Source: Xylanimonas allomyrinae (GTDB taxonomy: Bacteria; Actinomycetota; Actinomycetes; Actinomycetales; Cellulomonadaceae). From it: a stretch of 64,000 bases of DNA. Of the stretch, positions 28,201 through 35,985 are shown piece after piece (position 1 is the first letter of the stretch; every line of letters begins with the position of its first letter). The position numbers and the translations under genes are program-made. The stretch covers positions 2,170,001 to 2,234,000 of the forward strand of contig NZ_CP035495.1 of assembly GCF_004135345.1 (NCBI RefSeq), given 5' to 3'. The notes under the pieces are model-generated. The model was not told the DNA's origin, searched no databases, and saw nothing but the letters and a program-made list of their open reading frames with translations.

Positions 28201-28766
28201 CGCGCGGCCGCCACCTCACGTTCCAAGAAGTCGAGCACCTCGGCGACGGCAGCATGATGAGCGGCAACGATCTGCTCCTGCAGACCCGCGTCGGCGACCG
28301 CCCACAGCGCCGAGACCGACTTCGGGACGGCGAACGTCAGGTCGAACCCGGCGACGGCGATCTGCGGACCGCGCTTCATCTCGGCCGCGGTGATCGTTGC
28401 GACCTTCTCTTCGTACTCAGCTGCAGGCAGCGATCGATCGACCTTCGCGACCTGGGCCGCGACCCTCTCCGCGACCGTCGAGTAGCGCTGGTACGGACGT
28501 CCGAGCACCTCGCCGGTCAGGGGGTCAAGGCCCTTCCCGAGCAGCATCTGCAGCTGCTCGGGCGTCATGGTCATGCCTGCCCGGAGCTCACCGTTCCCGA
28601 ACTCGACGACACCACTCCCCATCCAGGTGCCGGGTGGTGTGCCCTTGTCGGTGTAGTACCGCGTGAGAGCCGAGAGCCGGTCAGCCGTGCCGTCGCCGAC
28701 GACGACGGTGCGCAATAGGTACGCGTACCCATCCCCGGCCGACATCACCCGCATCGAGACCGTCAC
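25248..28766 (-). CDS. traA: MobF/TraA-type conjugative relaxase-helicase
   Basis: The relaxase nicks one strand at oriT, stays bound to its 5' end and unwinds DNA for transfer. From the GTG at 28766 (GGAGG 7 nt upstream) the product has about 1172 residues and opens MRVMSAGDGYAYLLRTVVVG, a typical actinobacterial TrwC/TraA start. The metal-binding histidines are in DHYDSRANDPHLHTHVVV (about residues 199-216). An SF1 RecD-like helicase follows, with Walker A VGPAGAGKTTAM and Walker B VIVDEATLAST, then the motif TAHRAQGVTVDTCHVVV. The frame extends upstream to 28880, but that part is not conserved-looking. It defines the element as self-mobilising. Confidence 0.93.
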   Translation of the reverse strand: MTVSMRVMSAGDGYAYLLRTVVVGDGTADRLSALTRYYTDKGTPPGTWMGSGVVEFGNGELRAGMTMTPEQLQMLLGKGLDPLTGEVLGRPYQRYSTVAERVAAQVAKVDRSLPAAEYEEKVATITAAEMKRGPQIAVAGFDLTFAVPKSVSALWAVADAGLQEQIVAAHHAAVAEVLDFLEREVAAARVGAHGIAQVGVRGVAATAFDHYDSRANDPHLHTHVVVSNKVRTVVDGLWRTLDSRALHGAVVALSEHYHAVLADRLSGAFGVRWEQRARGTDRNPSWDVVGVPGDLMAEFSSRSRAIDVATDEMVAGYVAANGRRPSRTAIVAMRARATLATRPEKVVHSLSDLSASWRRRAGAVLRTDAGQWARGVLMRGASGSFGSAGPTGDDVAAVARRVVEVVGEKRSTWRHWNLWAEAARQTMGWRFATAQAREKAVGRVVAEATRLSVRLTPDELAPTPAALQRDDGSSVLRPRHAACFTSEHHLLAEARLLDGAAAVDAPMVDAAALDRAAGVEHEGRRLSIEQAAAVTMVATSGRAIDVLVGPAGAGKTTAMRVLQLAWTIRHGADAVVGLAPSAVAAGVLAADLGIGCETTAKWLYEHGHGRAAFRRGQLVIVDEATLASTRDLDAIAGAARAAGAKVLLVGDWAQLQSVDAGGAFSLLVEDRGDDVAELTDVHRFVHGWERVASLALRRGGVEAIDLYANHGRLHDGTTEQMVDTAYGAWRADQAAGKASILVTDSADSVRLLNQRARAERILDGETRAWREATLGDLRVSAGDLVITRLNDRRLRTGNGDWVRNGDRWQVLRVRRDGSLEVRRAGRRGGVVTLPAWYVTEHVDLGYAVTAHRAQGVTVDTCHVVVSGSTTRENLYVAMTRGRYSNTAYVALDKPDESHAPPHPGDATAASVLYGVLQHTGRELSAHETMRAEQERWGGIAQLADEYEVIAVDAVRTRWADLTRSALVAEGRLTPSEADAVVRGGSFGAVIGELRHAEACGSSVDAVLTRAASGQTLLDADDVGAVLATRIALAARKGRHAGDACLIAGLVPDLRADVAPDVRAALDARRDLITARATALAQGAVQGRAPWVQRVGELPQGVIDRERWLHRLAAIAAYRDRYGITGRDPLGPEGVDAAQRRDADRARAALRDARALSASTVTAPGRERAGLTR

Positions 28767-29094
28767 GCTCACACCTCCGAACCGCGAGGTGCGAAGGGCC
28801 ACCCTTGGCCGGCGTGTCCCTGATGACTCTGACAGCGGCGGCGTAGCCATCGAGGACCGCAACATCCGCCACGCAGTCACTGGGTTGCGACCTATTGGGC
28901 GTGGCGCCGCCGCCGCGCGCCATCAGTCGGGACATTGCCAGCCGATACACATCGACCTGAGGACATCCCACCGTTGACTGGGGTGGCGTGGCACGCGGCA
29001 GTCGGAGGGCGGCTCACGCGATGTCCAAGCGTCAGCGCTGACGACGTACCTGCCGAACACAGCGCCGACTTCCACGCACGCGGAAGAGCACACG
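28767..29094. other. Divergent intergenic region, candidate oriT/operator
   Basis: This 328-bp gap separates the relaxase and a divergent lipoprotein gene, where oriT and relaxase control sites often lie. It contains a perfect 14-bp palindrome CGTCAGCGCTGACG at 29030-29043 and a short GGCCA/TGGCC inverted repeat at 28797-28810. No open frame looks coding. The oriT assignment is inferred from position only. Confidence 0.35.
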
Positions 29095-29952
29095 ATGAAC
29101 CGAAACCGCCTGTACCGCCTGAGCGCCGCCGTCAGTCTCGGGGCCCTGACCGGCACGATCCTGGTTGGGTGCGCTGGCGAGGCCTCGCCCGAGAGCGGTC
29201 CGTCCACCACCGCGCTGGCGGGCTCCGCGGCCCCAGAGGCGACCGAGCAGGTGGACGACTCCACCGCCGAGTCTGCGCTGGTCTGCGACGCCGGAGCCGT
29301 TGTCGCCCGGGAAGACATCGAAGCCGTACGGGAGACGCTCCCGGAAGGCTGTGACATCTGGCTTGGCCCAGACCCTGAGCCGGAGCCCGCAAGCCTGCGC
29401 CAGCGACGCTTCTTCGAGTGGTCTCTCGCCGGGAACGACCTCGCCGAATTTCCCGAGATGGAACTGATCTACCCGGACGGCATCGTCTTCGACACGACCC
29501 AAGACCCGCCGACGGCAGTGGGCGATGTCGTAGCTCCGTACCGGGTCGACGCCGCCCGAGCCGCCGGCGCGTCGGTCTACGTCTCCCCGCACGGCGACGG
29601 CACCGGACTCGTCGTCGACCCTGACGGACCACTGCCGACAGAGGTTCGCTCAGACATGGACACGGTTCCGAACGAGATCATTGGCCTCGACGGCGCCGAG
29701 GACTTCACGTGGGGTGCAACCCCCGTGCTCGAGGCCCTACGCGACAGCAATCTCCTCGCCTTCGTGGTCGTGTACACGAACCTCCAGCCCACCCTTGGCC
29801 CAGGCACGTGGAGCGTGATTCTCTTCGGTCGTCCTCAGCCTCCACCCGGCGAGATTGTCGAGGGCGCGTCGGGCAACACTCGACAGCGGGCCATGGACAG
29901 AGCGGCGCAGCTGCACGCTGACCTCTGGGGGCGGGTGGAAGTCTTCGGCTGA
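29095..29952 (+). CDS. Putative lipoprotein of the transfer element
   Basis: The 285-residue product has a lipoprotein signal: MNRNRLYRLSAAVSLGALTG followed by TILVGC, where the Cys at about residue 26 would be lipidated. After a Ser/Thr/Glu-rich linker to about residue 60, the mature part carries two more cysteines (ALVCDAG, EGCDIW) and no recognised enzyme motif. It is the first plus-strand gene after the relaxase and is followed by two more exported proteins, then the Tad pilus locus. A surface role in mating or pilus function is possible, but this is inferred from location only. Confidence 0.72.
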   Translation: MNRNRLYRLSAAVSLGALTGTILVGCAGEASPESGPSTTALAGSAAPEATEQVDDSTAESALVCDAGAVVAREDIEAVRETLPEGCDIWLGPDPEPEPASLRQRRFFEWSLAGNDLAEFPEMELIYPDGIVFDTTQDPPTAVGDVVAPYRVDAARAAGASVYVSPHGDGTGLVVDPDGPLPTEVRSDMDTVPNEIIGLDGAEDFTWGATPVLEALRDSNLLAFVVVYTNLQPTLGPGTWSVILFGRPQPPPGEIVEGASGNTRQRAMDRAAQLHADLWGRVEVFG

Positions 29953-30601
29953 CGCTGCCGTGTTTCCCGGGCGAGGCTCGACGACTCCGATACCGCCCCT
30001 GTGTCGTGTGCTGGACTGCGCGGCAGCGTCGTCGAGCGGGCGTGACGGCGCGAGCGGCGTCGGCGCAGTGATGCTCAACGGCGAGGTCGTGGACGTGTCA
30101 ACCGGATGAGTCGACGAGATGCCGGATCCTCGCGTCGTCCACAGATTCCAGACGCCGACGATCGGAAGCGACACGACGGCGCACCTTGGCTTCATGAGAT
30201 CCGCAACCCCGCGTCCTCCGCGGGAGCCGCGCCTGAGTGCCAGAGGCGTGACCACCCTCGACCCGTCGGCTCCCGTCCCACCGACCCTTGCCTCGCCGCC
30301 GACCGTCACGCATCCCAGCCACCGTCAGCCCGACGCTGCCCCGCTGCACGCAACAACGGCGCCGCACGGCGCACCCGTCATCCCACGGCGCTCCTCCCAC
30401 GGGCTGCCCGGATCCGACCCCGCACCTCTCCCCCAGGACGTACGACCGCGTGCCGCACGTCCGAGCCGGAACGAACGTTTGCGCATCGTCAAGGGCGCGC
30501 GTCCAATGGTTGCCAGGAGCGACCCGTGCCGCATTTCGCGGTGCGAGGCCGTTCGTGTTTCGAGAGGGCAGGGACGGCCCACTCGAGAGGGGTATCGGGG
30601 T
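29953..30601 (+). other. Intergenic region without a supported gene
   Basis: About 650 bp between two lipoprotein genes. Open frames cross it in several phases, but none has a ribosome-binding site and a plausible protein sequence; they are Arg/Pro/Ser-rich in the manner of noncoding GC-rich DNA. No terminator or repeat was recognised. Confidence 0.45.
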
Positions 30602-31249
30602 ATGCACATGAGACGGGTCGGCGTTGCCCTGGCTGCGGCGGTCATCGCGATGACCGCCGTCGCAGGCTGCACCGGCTCGCCTGGGTCCAGCCCGGTACCC
30701 ACACCTCCGGCGGACACTTCCACGACGTCGGAGCCTGCGACCGGAGCGCCCTCACCGACCAGCGCTCCCTCCCCGGAGTCGGAGTCCGAGCAGGCGGCCG
30801 CGAGCGCGGAGGACGCCGTCCGCGACTTCTACGCCGTCGTCGACGAGCTCCGTTCCGATCCGGCGAGCGACGTCGCCGCGCTCGACGACGTCGCGACCTC
30901 GATCGCGCTCTCGTCCCGGCAGCGTCAGCTCGAGCGCGAGCGAGGCGACGGCTGGCACCAGACCGGCGAGACCAAGATCGTCACGCTCGACGTCAAGGGC
31001 GTGGACCTCACCAACACGGACGCGGACGGCGCTGTCGCCCCCGTCGTCCAGTTCGATGTGTGCATCGACGTCTCCGGCGTCGATGTCCTCGACGCGAACG
31101 GCAGCTCCGTCGCTGCCGCTGGCCGCCCCACCACCGGGTGGGAGCGACAGACCGTCGTCAACCACGACTGGGCGGACGACCCCGTCGGCGGGTGGCGGGT
31201 ATCGACGAGCGAGACCCTCGGACAGCAACCATGCGAAGCCGACTCCTGA
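30602..31249 (+). CDS. Putative lipoprotein upstream of the Tad locus
   Basis: The 215-residue protein starts MHMRRVGVALAAAVIAMTAV and ends its signal with AGC, a lipobox whose Cys is at about residue 23. A Pro/Ser/Thr-rich linker follows to about residue 60, then a compact domain (AAASAEDAVRDFYAVVDEL ... GWHQTGETKIV) with the pattern of NTF2-like or transfer-operon accessory lipoproteins. The ATG at 30602 has GGGG close upstream; a frame open from 30119 is not supported. It overlaps the next secreted-protein gene by 19 bp, so the two are co-expressed and may act together at the cell surface. Confidence 0.72.
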   Translation: MHMRRVGVALAAAVIAMTAVAGCTGSPGSSPVPTPPADTSTTSEPATGAPSPTSAPSPESESEQAAASAEDAVRDFYAVVDELRSDPASDVAALDDVATSIALSSRQRQLERERGDGWHQTGETKIVTLDVKGVDLTNTDADGAVAPVVQFDVCIDVSGVDVLDANGSSVAAAGRPTTGWERQTVVNHDWADDPVGGWRVSTSETLGQQPCEADS

Positions 31250-32196
31250 CTCATGGCGTCGTCGTAGCCCTCGCCATCCTTGGCCTCGTCGCACTCCCGG
31301 GGAGTGCTGCCGGGGGCGCTCCACAGTGCCAGCAGGTCGACCTCGTCACGGGTATGTGCATCATCGCCGTCGAGGCGCCGAGCGGATCCGATGCCGAGCC
31401 GGCCGTCGACGACGGGCCGGCCGACACAGGTGACGGCTCGTCGTGCTGGCTCGATCCGACGAAGCAGTACGCCTCGGGCGTCGAGGCGCAGGCGGTCCCG
31501 TGTGAGCAGGACGGGATGTGGTGGTCGAACGGTTACGGCTGCTACTTCCGAGCGCTGGAACCCCAGCCCGATCCGTCCGACCCTGCGTGGGGCGGCCGCG
31601 ACCCGGCCGACGGCGGGGCGATCTATGAGTGCTGGCAGCCGTTCACGGACTACTCGGTGTACCTGTGGCTCGCGAACCCGCCGGAGCGCTCAGGGCAGGG
31701 GCCGTCGCCGCGGGCCGTGGCGGAGATCGCGGTCGAGCAGATGAACCTCACGGCGATCACGATCGGCATCGTCCCCGAGCCGGGTGCGGGGTCCATGGGC
31801 ATCGTCGGAATGCCGGTGTGGATGTGGGCCGCGAACCCAGGGCCGACGACGGTCGGCCCGATCACCGAAAGCGCGTCCGCCGGCGGCGTCACCGTCACCG
31901 CGACGGCGCGGATCCACACGATCACGTGGTCCATGGGAGACGGCACGACCGTCGTCTGCCGTGGGGCAGGAACTCCGTACGACGCGAGCCGGGGCGACGC
32001 CCCGTCCCCGGACTGCGGTCACGTCTACACCCGCACGAGCGCAGGCCAAGCTGGCGGTGTCTACACCGTGACCGCTACCTCGGACTGGGTCATCACGTGG
32101 GAGGGCGCCGGGCAGACCGGGACCATCCGCATGGGCGACCTCGAGCGGTCCACCCAGATCGCCGTCGGCGAGGCGCAGGTGCTCGTGACGCAGTAG
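31231..32196 (+). CDS. Secreted protein with PKD-like C-terminal region
   Basis: The 321-residue product begins with a signal peptide (MRSRLLTHGVVVALAILGLV, cleavage likely after AAG near residue 30). The mature protein has several Cys and Trp residues (SSCWLDPTKQYASG, GYGCYFRALEPQP, YECWQPFTDY). Its C-terminal half contains ITWSMGDGTTVVCRGAGTPY and SPDCGHVYTRTSAG, a pattern of PKD-like or ATP-independent surface domains in actinobacterial secreted proteins often encoded beside Tad loci. The start at 31231 overlaps the previous gene by 19 bp. It probably supports pilus or envelope functions; the exact role is unknown. Confidence 0.72.
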   Translation: MRSRLLTHGVVVALAILGLVALPGSAAGGAPQCQQVDLVTGMCIIAVEAPSGSDAEPAVDDGPADTGDGSSCWLDPTKQYASGVEAQAVPCEQDGMWWSNGYGCYFRALEPQPDPSDPAWGGRDPADGGAIYECWQPFTDYSVYLWLANPPERSGQGPSPRAVAEIAVEQMNLTAITIGIVPEPGAGSMGIVGMPVWMWAANPGPTTVGPITESASAGGVTVTATARIHTITWSMGDGTTVVCRGAGTPYDASRGDAPSPDCGHVYTRTSAGQAGGVYTVTATSDWVITWEGAGQTGTIRMGDLERSTQIAVGEAQVLVTQ

Positions 32197-32229
32197 TCAC
32201 GACGAGCTTTGCAGGGGAAGGCAGGAGTC

Positions 32230-32901
32230 ATGACCAGCACCACCCAGGGCAGCAGCACGCAGACGACGACGGCGGTCGAGGCCGCTCCGACACCGCCACC
32301 GAAGCCGCGTCGTCGGGCGTGGCAGGTCGCCGTCGCGGTCGTGCTCGGCGCCGCCGGAGCGATCGGCGGGACCCTGGCGTGGACGTCGACATCGGCGATG
32401 ACGCCGGTCCTCGTCGCCAAGGAGTCGCTGCATCGCGGTGACGTGATCACCGCGGAGTCCTTCACGACGGCGCGCACCTACGACGACGCGGCACTCGACC
32501 CGGTCATCCCGGCCGAGCTCGCCGACCTTCTCGGCGAACGGCTGTCGCTCGACGTCGCGGCGGGCAGCATCGTCACGCACGACGCCGTGCGCGGCTTCGA
32601 GCCGACCCGGGCGGGCAAGCTCCTCGTCGGCGTCCGGCTCGACACCGCCCACGCTCCCGGGTCGCCCCTCCTCGTCGGCGACGACGTGCTCGCCGTCGTG
32701 ACTCCCCCGTCCGGCGGGACGCCCGACGAGGCCATCCCGACCTCGGCACACGCGGAGGTCGCGTCGGTCGCCGTCGACCCGGAGACCAGCGACACGATCG
32801 TCGACCTCCTCGTCGCCGAGGGCGACGGACCGATGGTCGCCGCCAACGCCGCCGCGGGGAACGTCGCGGTCCTCCTCGAACCCCGGGGCGGGGCCGACTG
32901 A
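32230..32901 (+). CDS. SAF-domain protein, CpaB-like Tad pilus component
   Basis: CpaB/RcpC-type proteins are envelope parts of Tad pilus machines. The 223-residue product has one membrane helix (WQVAVAVVLGAAGAIGGTLAW, about residues 37-57), then a SAF domain (VLVAKESLHRGDVITAESF, about 67-85) that includes the typical R-G-D-V-I-T segment. The ATG at 32230 follows CAGGAG. It lies 33 bp after the secreted-protein gene and shares its last base with the CpaE-like gene, so it opens the tightly packed pilus operon. Assignment rests on the SAF pattern and position. Confidence 0.8.
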   Translation: MTSTTQGSSTQTTTAVEAAPTPPPKPRRRAWQVAVAVVLGAAGAIGGTLAWTSTSAMTPVLVAKESLHRGDVITAESFTTARTYDDAALDPVIPAELADLLGERLSLDVAAGSIVTHDAVRGFEPTRAGKLLVGVRLDTAHAPGSPLLVGDDVLAVVTPPSGGTPDEAIPTSAHAEVASVAVDPETSDTIVDLLVAEGDGPMVAANAAAGNVAVLLEPRGGAD

Positions 32902-33665
32902 TGGCCGTCATCACCCTGTGCTCGGCGTCGGGATCGCCCGGCGTGACGACGACGGCCGTCGGCCTCGCGCTCTGCTGGCCACGGCCGGTGCTCCTCGTCG
33001 AGGCCGACCCGCGCGGCACCTCGACGATCCTCTCCGGGTTCTTCCAGGGCGCGCGCGAGTACGACGGCGGACTCGTCGAGCTCGCCCTGTCCCCGCTCGA
33101 GACCTCCGACGCCCTCCGCGAGGTCGTCCGACCCCTCGCCGGCCAGGCGACGTTCGTCGCCGGCACTCGCTCGTACGCACAGGCACTGGGGCTCAAGGAG
33201 CTGTGGGGGCGGCTGTCCGAGGCCCTCGACAACCTCGAGGAGACCGGCCAGGACGTCATCGTCGACGCCGGGCCGCTCGGCTTCCCGGGCTCCCCGGAGG
33301 CGCTGCTCTCGCTCGCCGACCTCACGCTGCTCGTGACGCGATCCCACCTCCCAGCCCTGTTCGCGGCACGGTCCTGGACGGAGGCGCTGCACCGTGACGG
33401 ACACGCCTGGCAGCACCCGGGACTGCTTCTCGTCGGCGCGGGGCAGCCGTACACGGCGCGCGAGGCGGGCAGGCTGCTCGGCCTGCCCGTCGTCGCCTCG
33501 ATCGCCGATGACGCCGAGGCCGCCGCTGTGTACCACCGGGGTGCTCGCGCCCCGCGGAAGTTCTCCCAAGGCCCCTACATCCGCTCGCTGCGGGCCGCCG
33601 TCGACGCGATCGGCACCACCGTGAGCACCCGGCGCAAGGAACTCCTCCGAGAGGTGACACCGTGA
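32901..33665 (+). CDS. CpaE/MinD-like P-loop protein of the Tad locus
   Basis: This 254-residue protein has a MinD/ParA fold. The P-loop region reads CSASGSPGVTTTAVGLAL at residues 7-24, where the usual G-K-T is replaced by G-V-T; the deviant form is seen in some actinobacterial relatives. Walker B-like VDAGPLGFPGS follows (about residues 113-123). CpaE proteins place Tad pilus assembly at the cell pole. Here ATP binding may be weak or absent. It overlaps the SAF gene by one base and the TadA gene by 4 bp. Confidence 0.75.
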   Translation: MAVITLCSASGSPGVTTTAVGLALCWPRPVLLVEADPRGTSTILSGFFQGAREYDGGLVELALSPLETSDALREVVRPLAGQATFVAGTRSYAQALGLKELWGRLSEALDNLEETGQDVIVDAGPLGFPGSPEALLSLADLTLLVTRSHLPALFAARSWTEALHRDGHAWQHPGLLLVGAGQPYTAREAGRLLGLPVVASIADDAEAAAVYHRGARAPRKFSQGPYIRSLRAAVDAIGTTVSTRRKELLREVTP

Positions 33666-35143
33666 CCGACCTCCGCGAGACCCCGACTACGAGCGGCATC
33701 GACGAGGTGCCCCGCGTCGACCCGGCGGATCTCCCGTTCCTCGCTCAGCCGACCGCACCCTCGCCGGCGCCGCCGTCGGCAGAGACGTCGACCATGGGCG
33801 CCGCGGCCGCCGACGTCGACTGGCGGCTCGTCGCCACCCTGCGGGCGCGTGCCTCCGACCTGCTCTCCCAGGCGACCGCCGGTGAGCGCCTCGACAAGGA
33901 GAACGAGGAGCAGCTCGGTCGGTCCATCGTCCTCGACCTCATCGAGGCGGCGATGGCCGAGGACGCGAACACCGGGCGTCCCGTCTGGTCACCGGCCCGG
34001 CAGCGCGCCACCGCGAACGCCGTGTTCGACTCCCTGTTCCGGCTCGGGAGGCTCCAACCCCTGGTCGACGACGACCGCGTGGAGAACATCATCATCACCG
34101 GTTACGACCACGTCGTGCTCGACCTCGTCGACGGCTCCCGCACCGACGGTCCGCCCGTCGCCGACTCCGACGAGGAGCTGCTCACGTTCCTCCAGTTCCT
34201 CGCGTCGCGGTCCGAGGTCAACGCGCGCCCCTTCTCCGAGGCAGCCCCGTCGCTGCACCTGCGGCTCGACGGCGGCGCGCGCCTCGCGGCGCTCGCGTGG
34301 GTCACGCCACGCCCGTCCGTCGTCATCCGCCGTCACCGCCTGATCCAGGTCACGCTCGACGACCTCGTCGCCCGGGGCCTGATGTCCGACGTCGCACGCT
34401 CGTTCCTCGCCGCAGCCGTCCGCGCCCGCAAGGCGATCGTCGTCGCCGGCGACCAGGGCGCGGGCAAGACCACGCTCATGCGGGCCCTGTGCGCCGAGAT
34501 CCCGTACGACGAGATCCTCGTGACGATCGAGACGGAGTACGAGCTCCAGCTACACTTGCTCCCCGAACAGCACCGGATGGTGCACCCCATCGAGGCCCGC
34601 CCCGGCTCCGGCGAGCGGGGCCCTGACGGGCGCGCGGCGGGCGAGTACTCGCTGTTCGACGGGCTCTACGACTCGTTCCGCCTCGACGCCTCGCGGCAGA
34701 TCATCGGCGAGGTCCGCGGCAAGGAGATCTGGCCGATGATCCAGGCGATGGAGTCGAGCAGCGGCTCGATGTGCACGACCCACGCCACGAGTGCGGCCGG
34801 GGCGCTCGAGAAGCTCGCATCCTGCGCGCAGAAGGAGGCACCCGGGATCGAGGACCGGGTCATCGGCCGCAAGCTCGCCTCGACCATCGACCTCGTCGTC
34901 TACATCGACCTGCGCGACGTCGTCGACGCCGACGGCACGCGACGCCGGCAGCGGCGCATCACCGAGATCGACGCCGTCTCCCGCGGCGAGCGGGACACCG
35001 GGTACGCGCTGACGCACGTCTTCCGGAACGTCGAGCGCGGCGGCGTCGCCTGCCCGCACACCCTGCCGGACGACCTGCGCGAGCTCGAGGACTTCGGGTT
35101 CGACCTCGCCGGCTACCTCGCGAGCCGGCGGAGGGCGTCATGA
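33662..35143 (+). CDS. tadA: Tad secretion ATPase TadA/CpaF
   Basis: TadA is the cytoplasmic hexameric ATPase that powers Tad pilus assembly. The 493-residue protein has a GTG start in a GTGA overlap with the previous gene. Features in order: N-terminal helical domain, LQPLVDDDRVENIIITGYDH (about residues 133-152), Walker A VAGDQGAGKTTLMRAL (about 261-276), Asp box TIETEYEL, and Walker B QIIGEVRGKE (about 346-355) followed by MCTTHATSA. All motifs are intact. It precedes tadB and tadC in the standard order. Confidence 0.92.
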   Translation: MTDLRETPTTSGIDEVPRVDPADLPFLAQPTAPSPAPPSAETSTMGAAAADVDWRLVATLRARASDLLSQATAGERLDKENEEQLGRSIVLDLIEAAMAEDANTGRPVWSPARQRATANAVFDSLFRLGRLQPLVDDDRVENIIITGYDHVVLDLVDGSRTDGPPVADSDEELLTFLQFLASRSEVNARPFSEAAPSLHLRLDGGARLAALAWVTPRPSVVIRRHRLIQVTLDDLVARGLMSDVARSFLAAAVRARKAIVVAGDQGAGKTTLMRALCAEIPYDEILVTIETEYELQLHLLPEQHRMVHPIEARPGSGERGPDGRAAGEYSLFDGLYDSFRLDASRQIIGEVRGKEIWPMIQAMESSSGSMCTTHATSAAGALEKLASCAQKEAPGIEDRVIGRKLASTIDLVVYIDLRDVVDADGTRRRQRRITEIDAVSRGERDTGYALTHVFRNVERGGVACPHTLPDDLRELEDFGFDLAGYLASRRRAS

Positions 35144-35985
35144 GGGGCGTCGGGCTGATGGTCTCGGGCACGCTCGTCGGCCTGTCGATCGCGTGGCTCA
35201 TCTTCGCGCTGCGACCAGAGCCCGACGGCGGCGACCGGGCCGCGCGAAGGCCTGGCCGGCTGAGCAAGGTCACTCGCCAGACGTGGATCCTGTTCGGCGT
35301 CGGCGTCCTCGCCGGCATCGTCACCTGGTTGCTCACCGGGTGGATGATCGCCGTGGTCGCCGTACCGGTCGGCGTCATCGGGCTGCCGATGCTCCTGACG
35401 AACACCGCGGCGAGCGCGCAGATCGCGCGGCTGGAGGCCATGGAGGAGTGGACGCGGTCCCTCGCCGGCGTGCTGACGGTCGGTGTCGGGCTGGAGCAGG
35501 CGCTCGGCGCGACCCTGCGGTCCGTCCCGCCGACGATCGCGCCCGAGGTCCGGCGTCTCGTCGCTCGGCTGCGCGCACGGTGGAACACCGAGGACGCGCT
35601 GCGCGCGTTCGCCGACGAGCTCGACGACGCGACCGGAGATCTCATCGCGGCCAACCTCATCCTCGGCGCACGACGGCGAGGCGCGGGCCTGGCGGCGGTG
35701 CTCCAGGCCCTGGCCGAGTCCGTCGCCGCGGACGTGCGGGCGCGACGGCAGATCGAGGCCGACCGCGCCAAGCCCAGGTCGACGGCGCGGTGGGTGACCC
35801 TCATCTCGGCCGGCGTCCTCATCGCCTTCACGCTCTCCGGGAAGTACGTCGAGCCGTACTCGACGGCGGTCGGACAGGTCGTCCTCGTCGTGCTGCTCAG
35901 CGCCTACGTCGGCACCTTGATCTGGATGAAGCGGATGGCCGGCGGCAAGCCCGCGCCGCGGTTCCTGACGGGGGGCTCGCGATGA
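35140..35985 (+). CDS. tadB: TadB-like inner-membrane platform protein
   Basis: TadB forms, with TadC, the membrane platform on which the pilus is built. The 281-residue product starts in an ATGA overlap with tadA, with helices LMVSGTLVGLSIAWLIFAL and WILFGVGVLAGIVTWLLTGW, and two more at the C-terminus (LISAGVLIAFTLSGKYV and VVLVVLLSAYVGTLIWM). The T2SSF/GspF domain lies between (WTRSLAGVLTVGVGLEQAL ... VLQALAESVAADVRARRQIE). Length and topology are normal for the family. It overlaps tadC by 4 bp. Confidence 0.88.
   Translation: MRGVGLMVSGTLVGLSIAWLIFALRPEPDGGDRAARRPGRLSKVTRQTWILFGVGVLAGIVTWLLTGWMIAVVAVPVGVIGLPMLLTNTAASAQIARLEAMEEWTRSLAGVLTVGVGLEQALGATLRSVPPTIAPEVRRLVARLRARWNTEDALRAFADELDDATGDLIAANLILGARRRGAGLAAVLQALAESVAADVRARRQIEADRAKPRSTARWVTLISAGVLIAFTLSGKYVEPYSTAVGQVVLVVLLSAYVGTLIWMKRMAGGKPAPRFLTGGSR

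Noticed and set aside
25989-28718. A 909-codon plus-strand open frame opposite the relaxase
   Set aside because: It is an antisense image typical of GC-rich genes: Arg/Asp/Pro-rich, without motifs or a ribosome-binding site, and fully covered by the relaxase with clear catalytic motifs.
29953-30601. Long open frames from 30106 and 30119 as N-terminal extensions of the lipoproteins
   Set aside because: Signal peptides with lipobox or cleavage site begin at 30602 and 31231; the upstream codons show no coding character.
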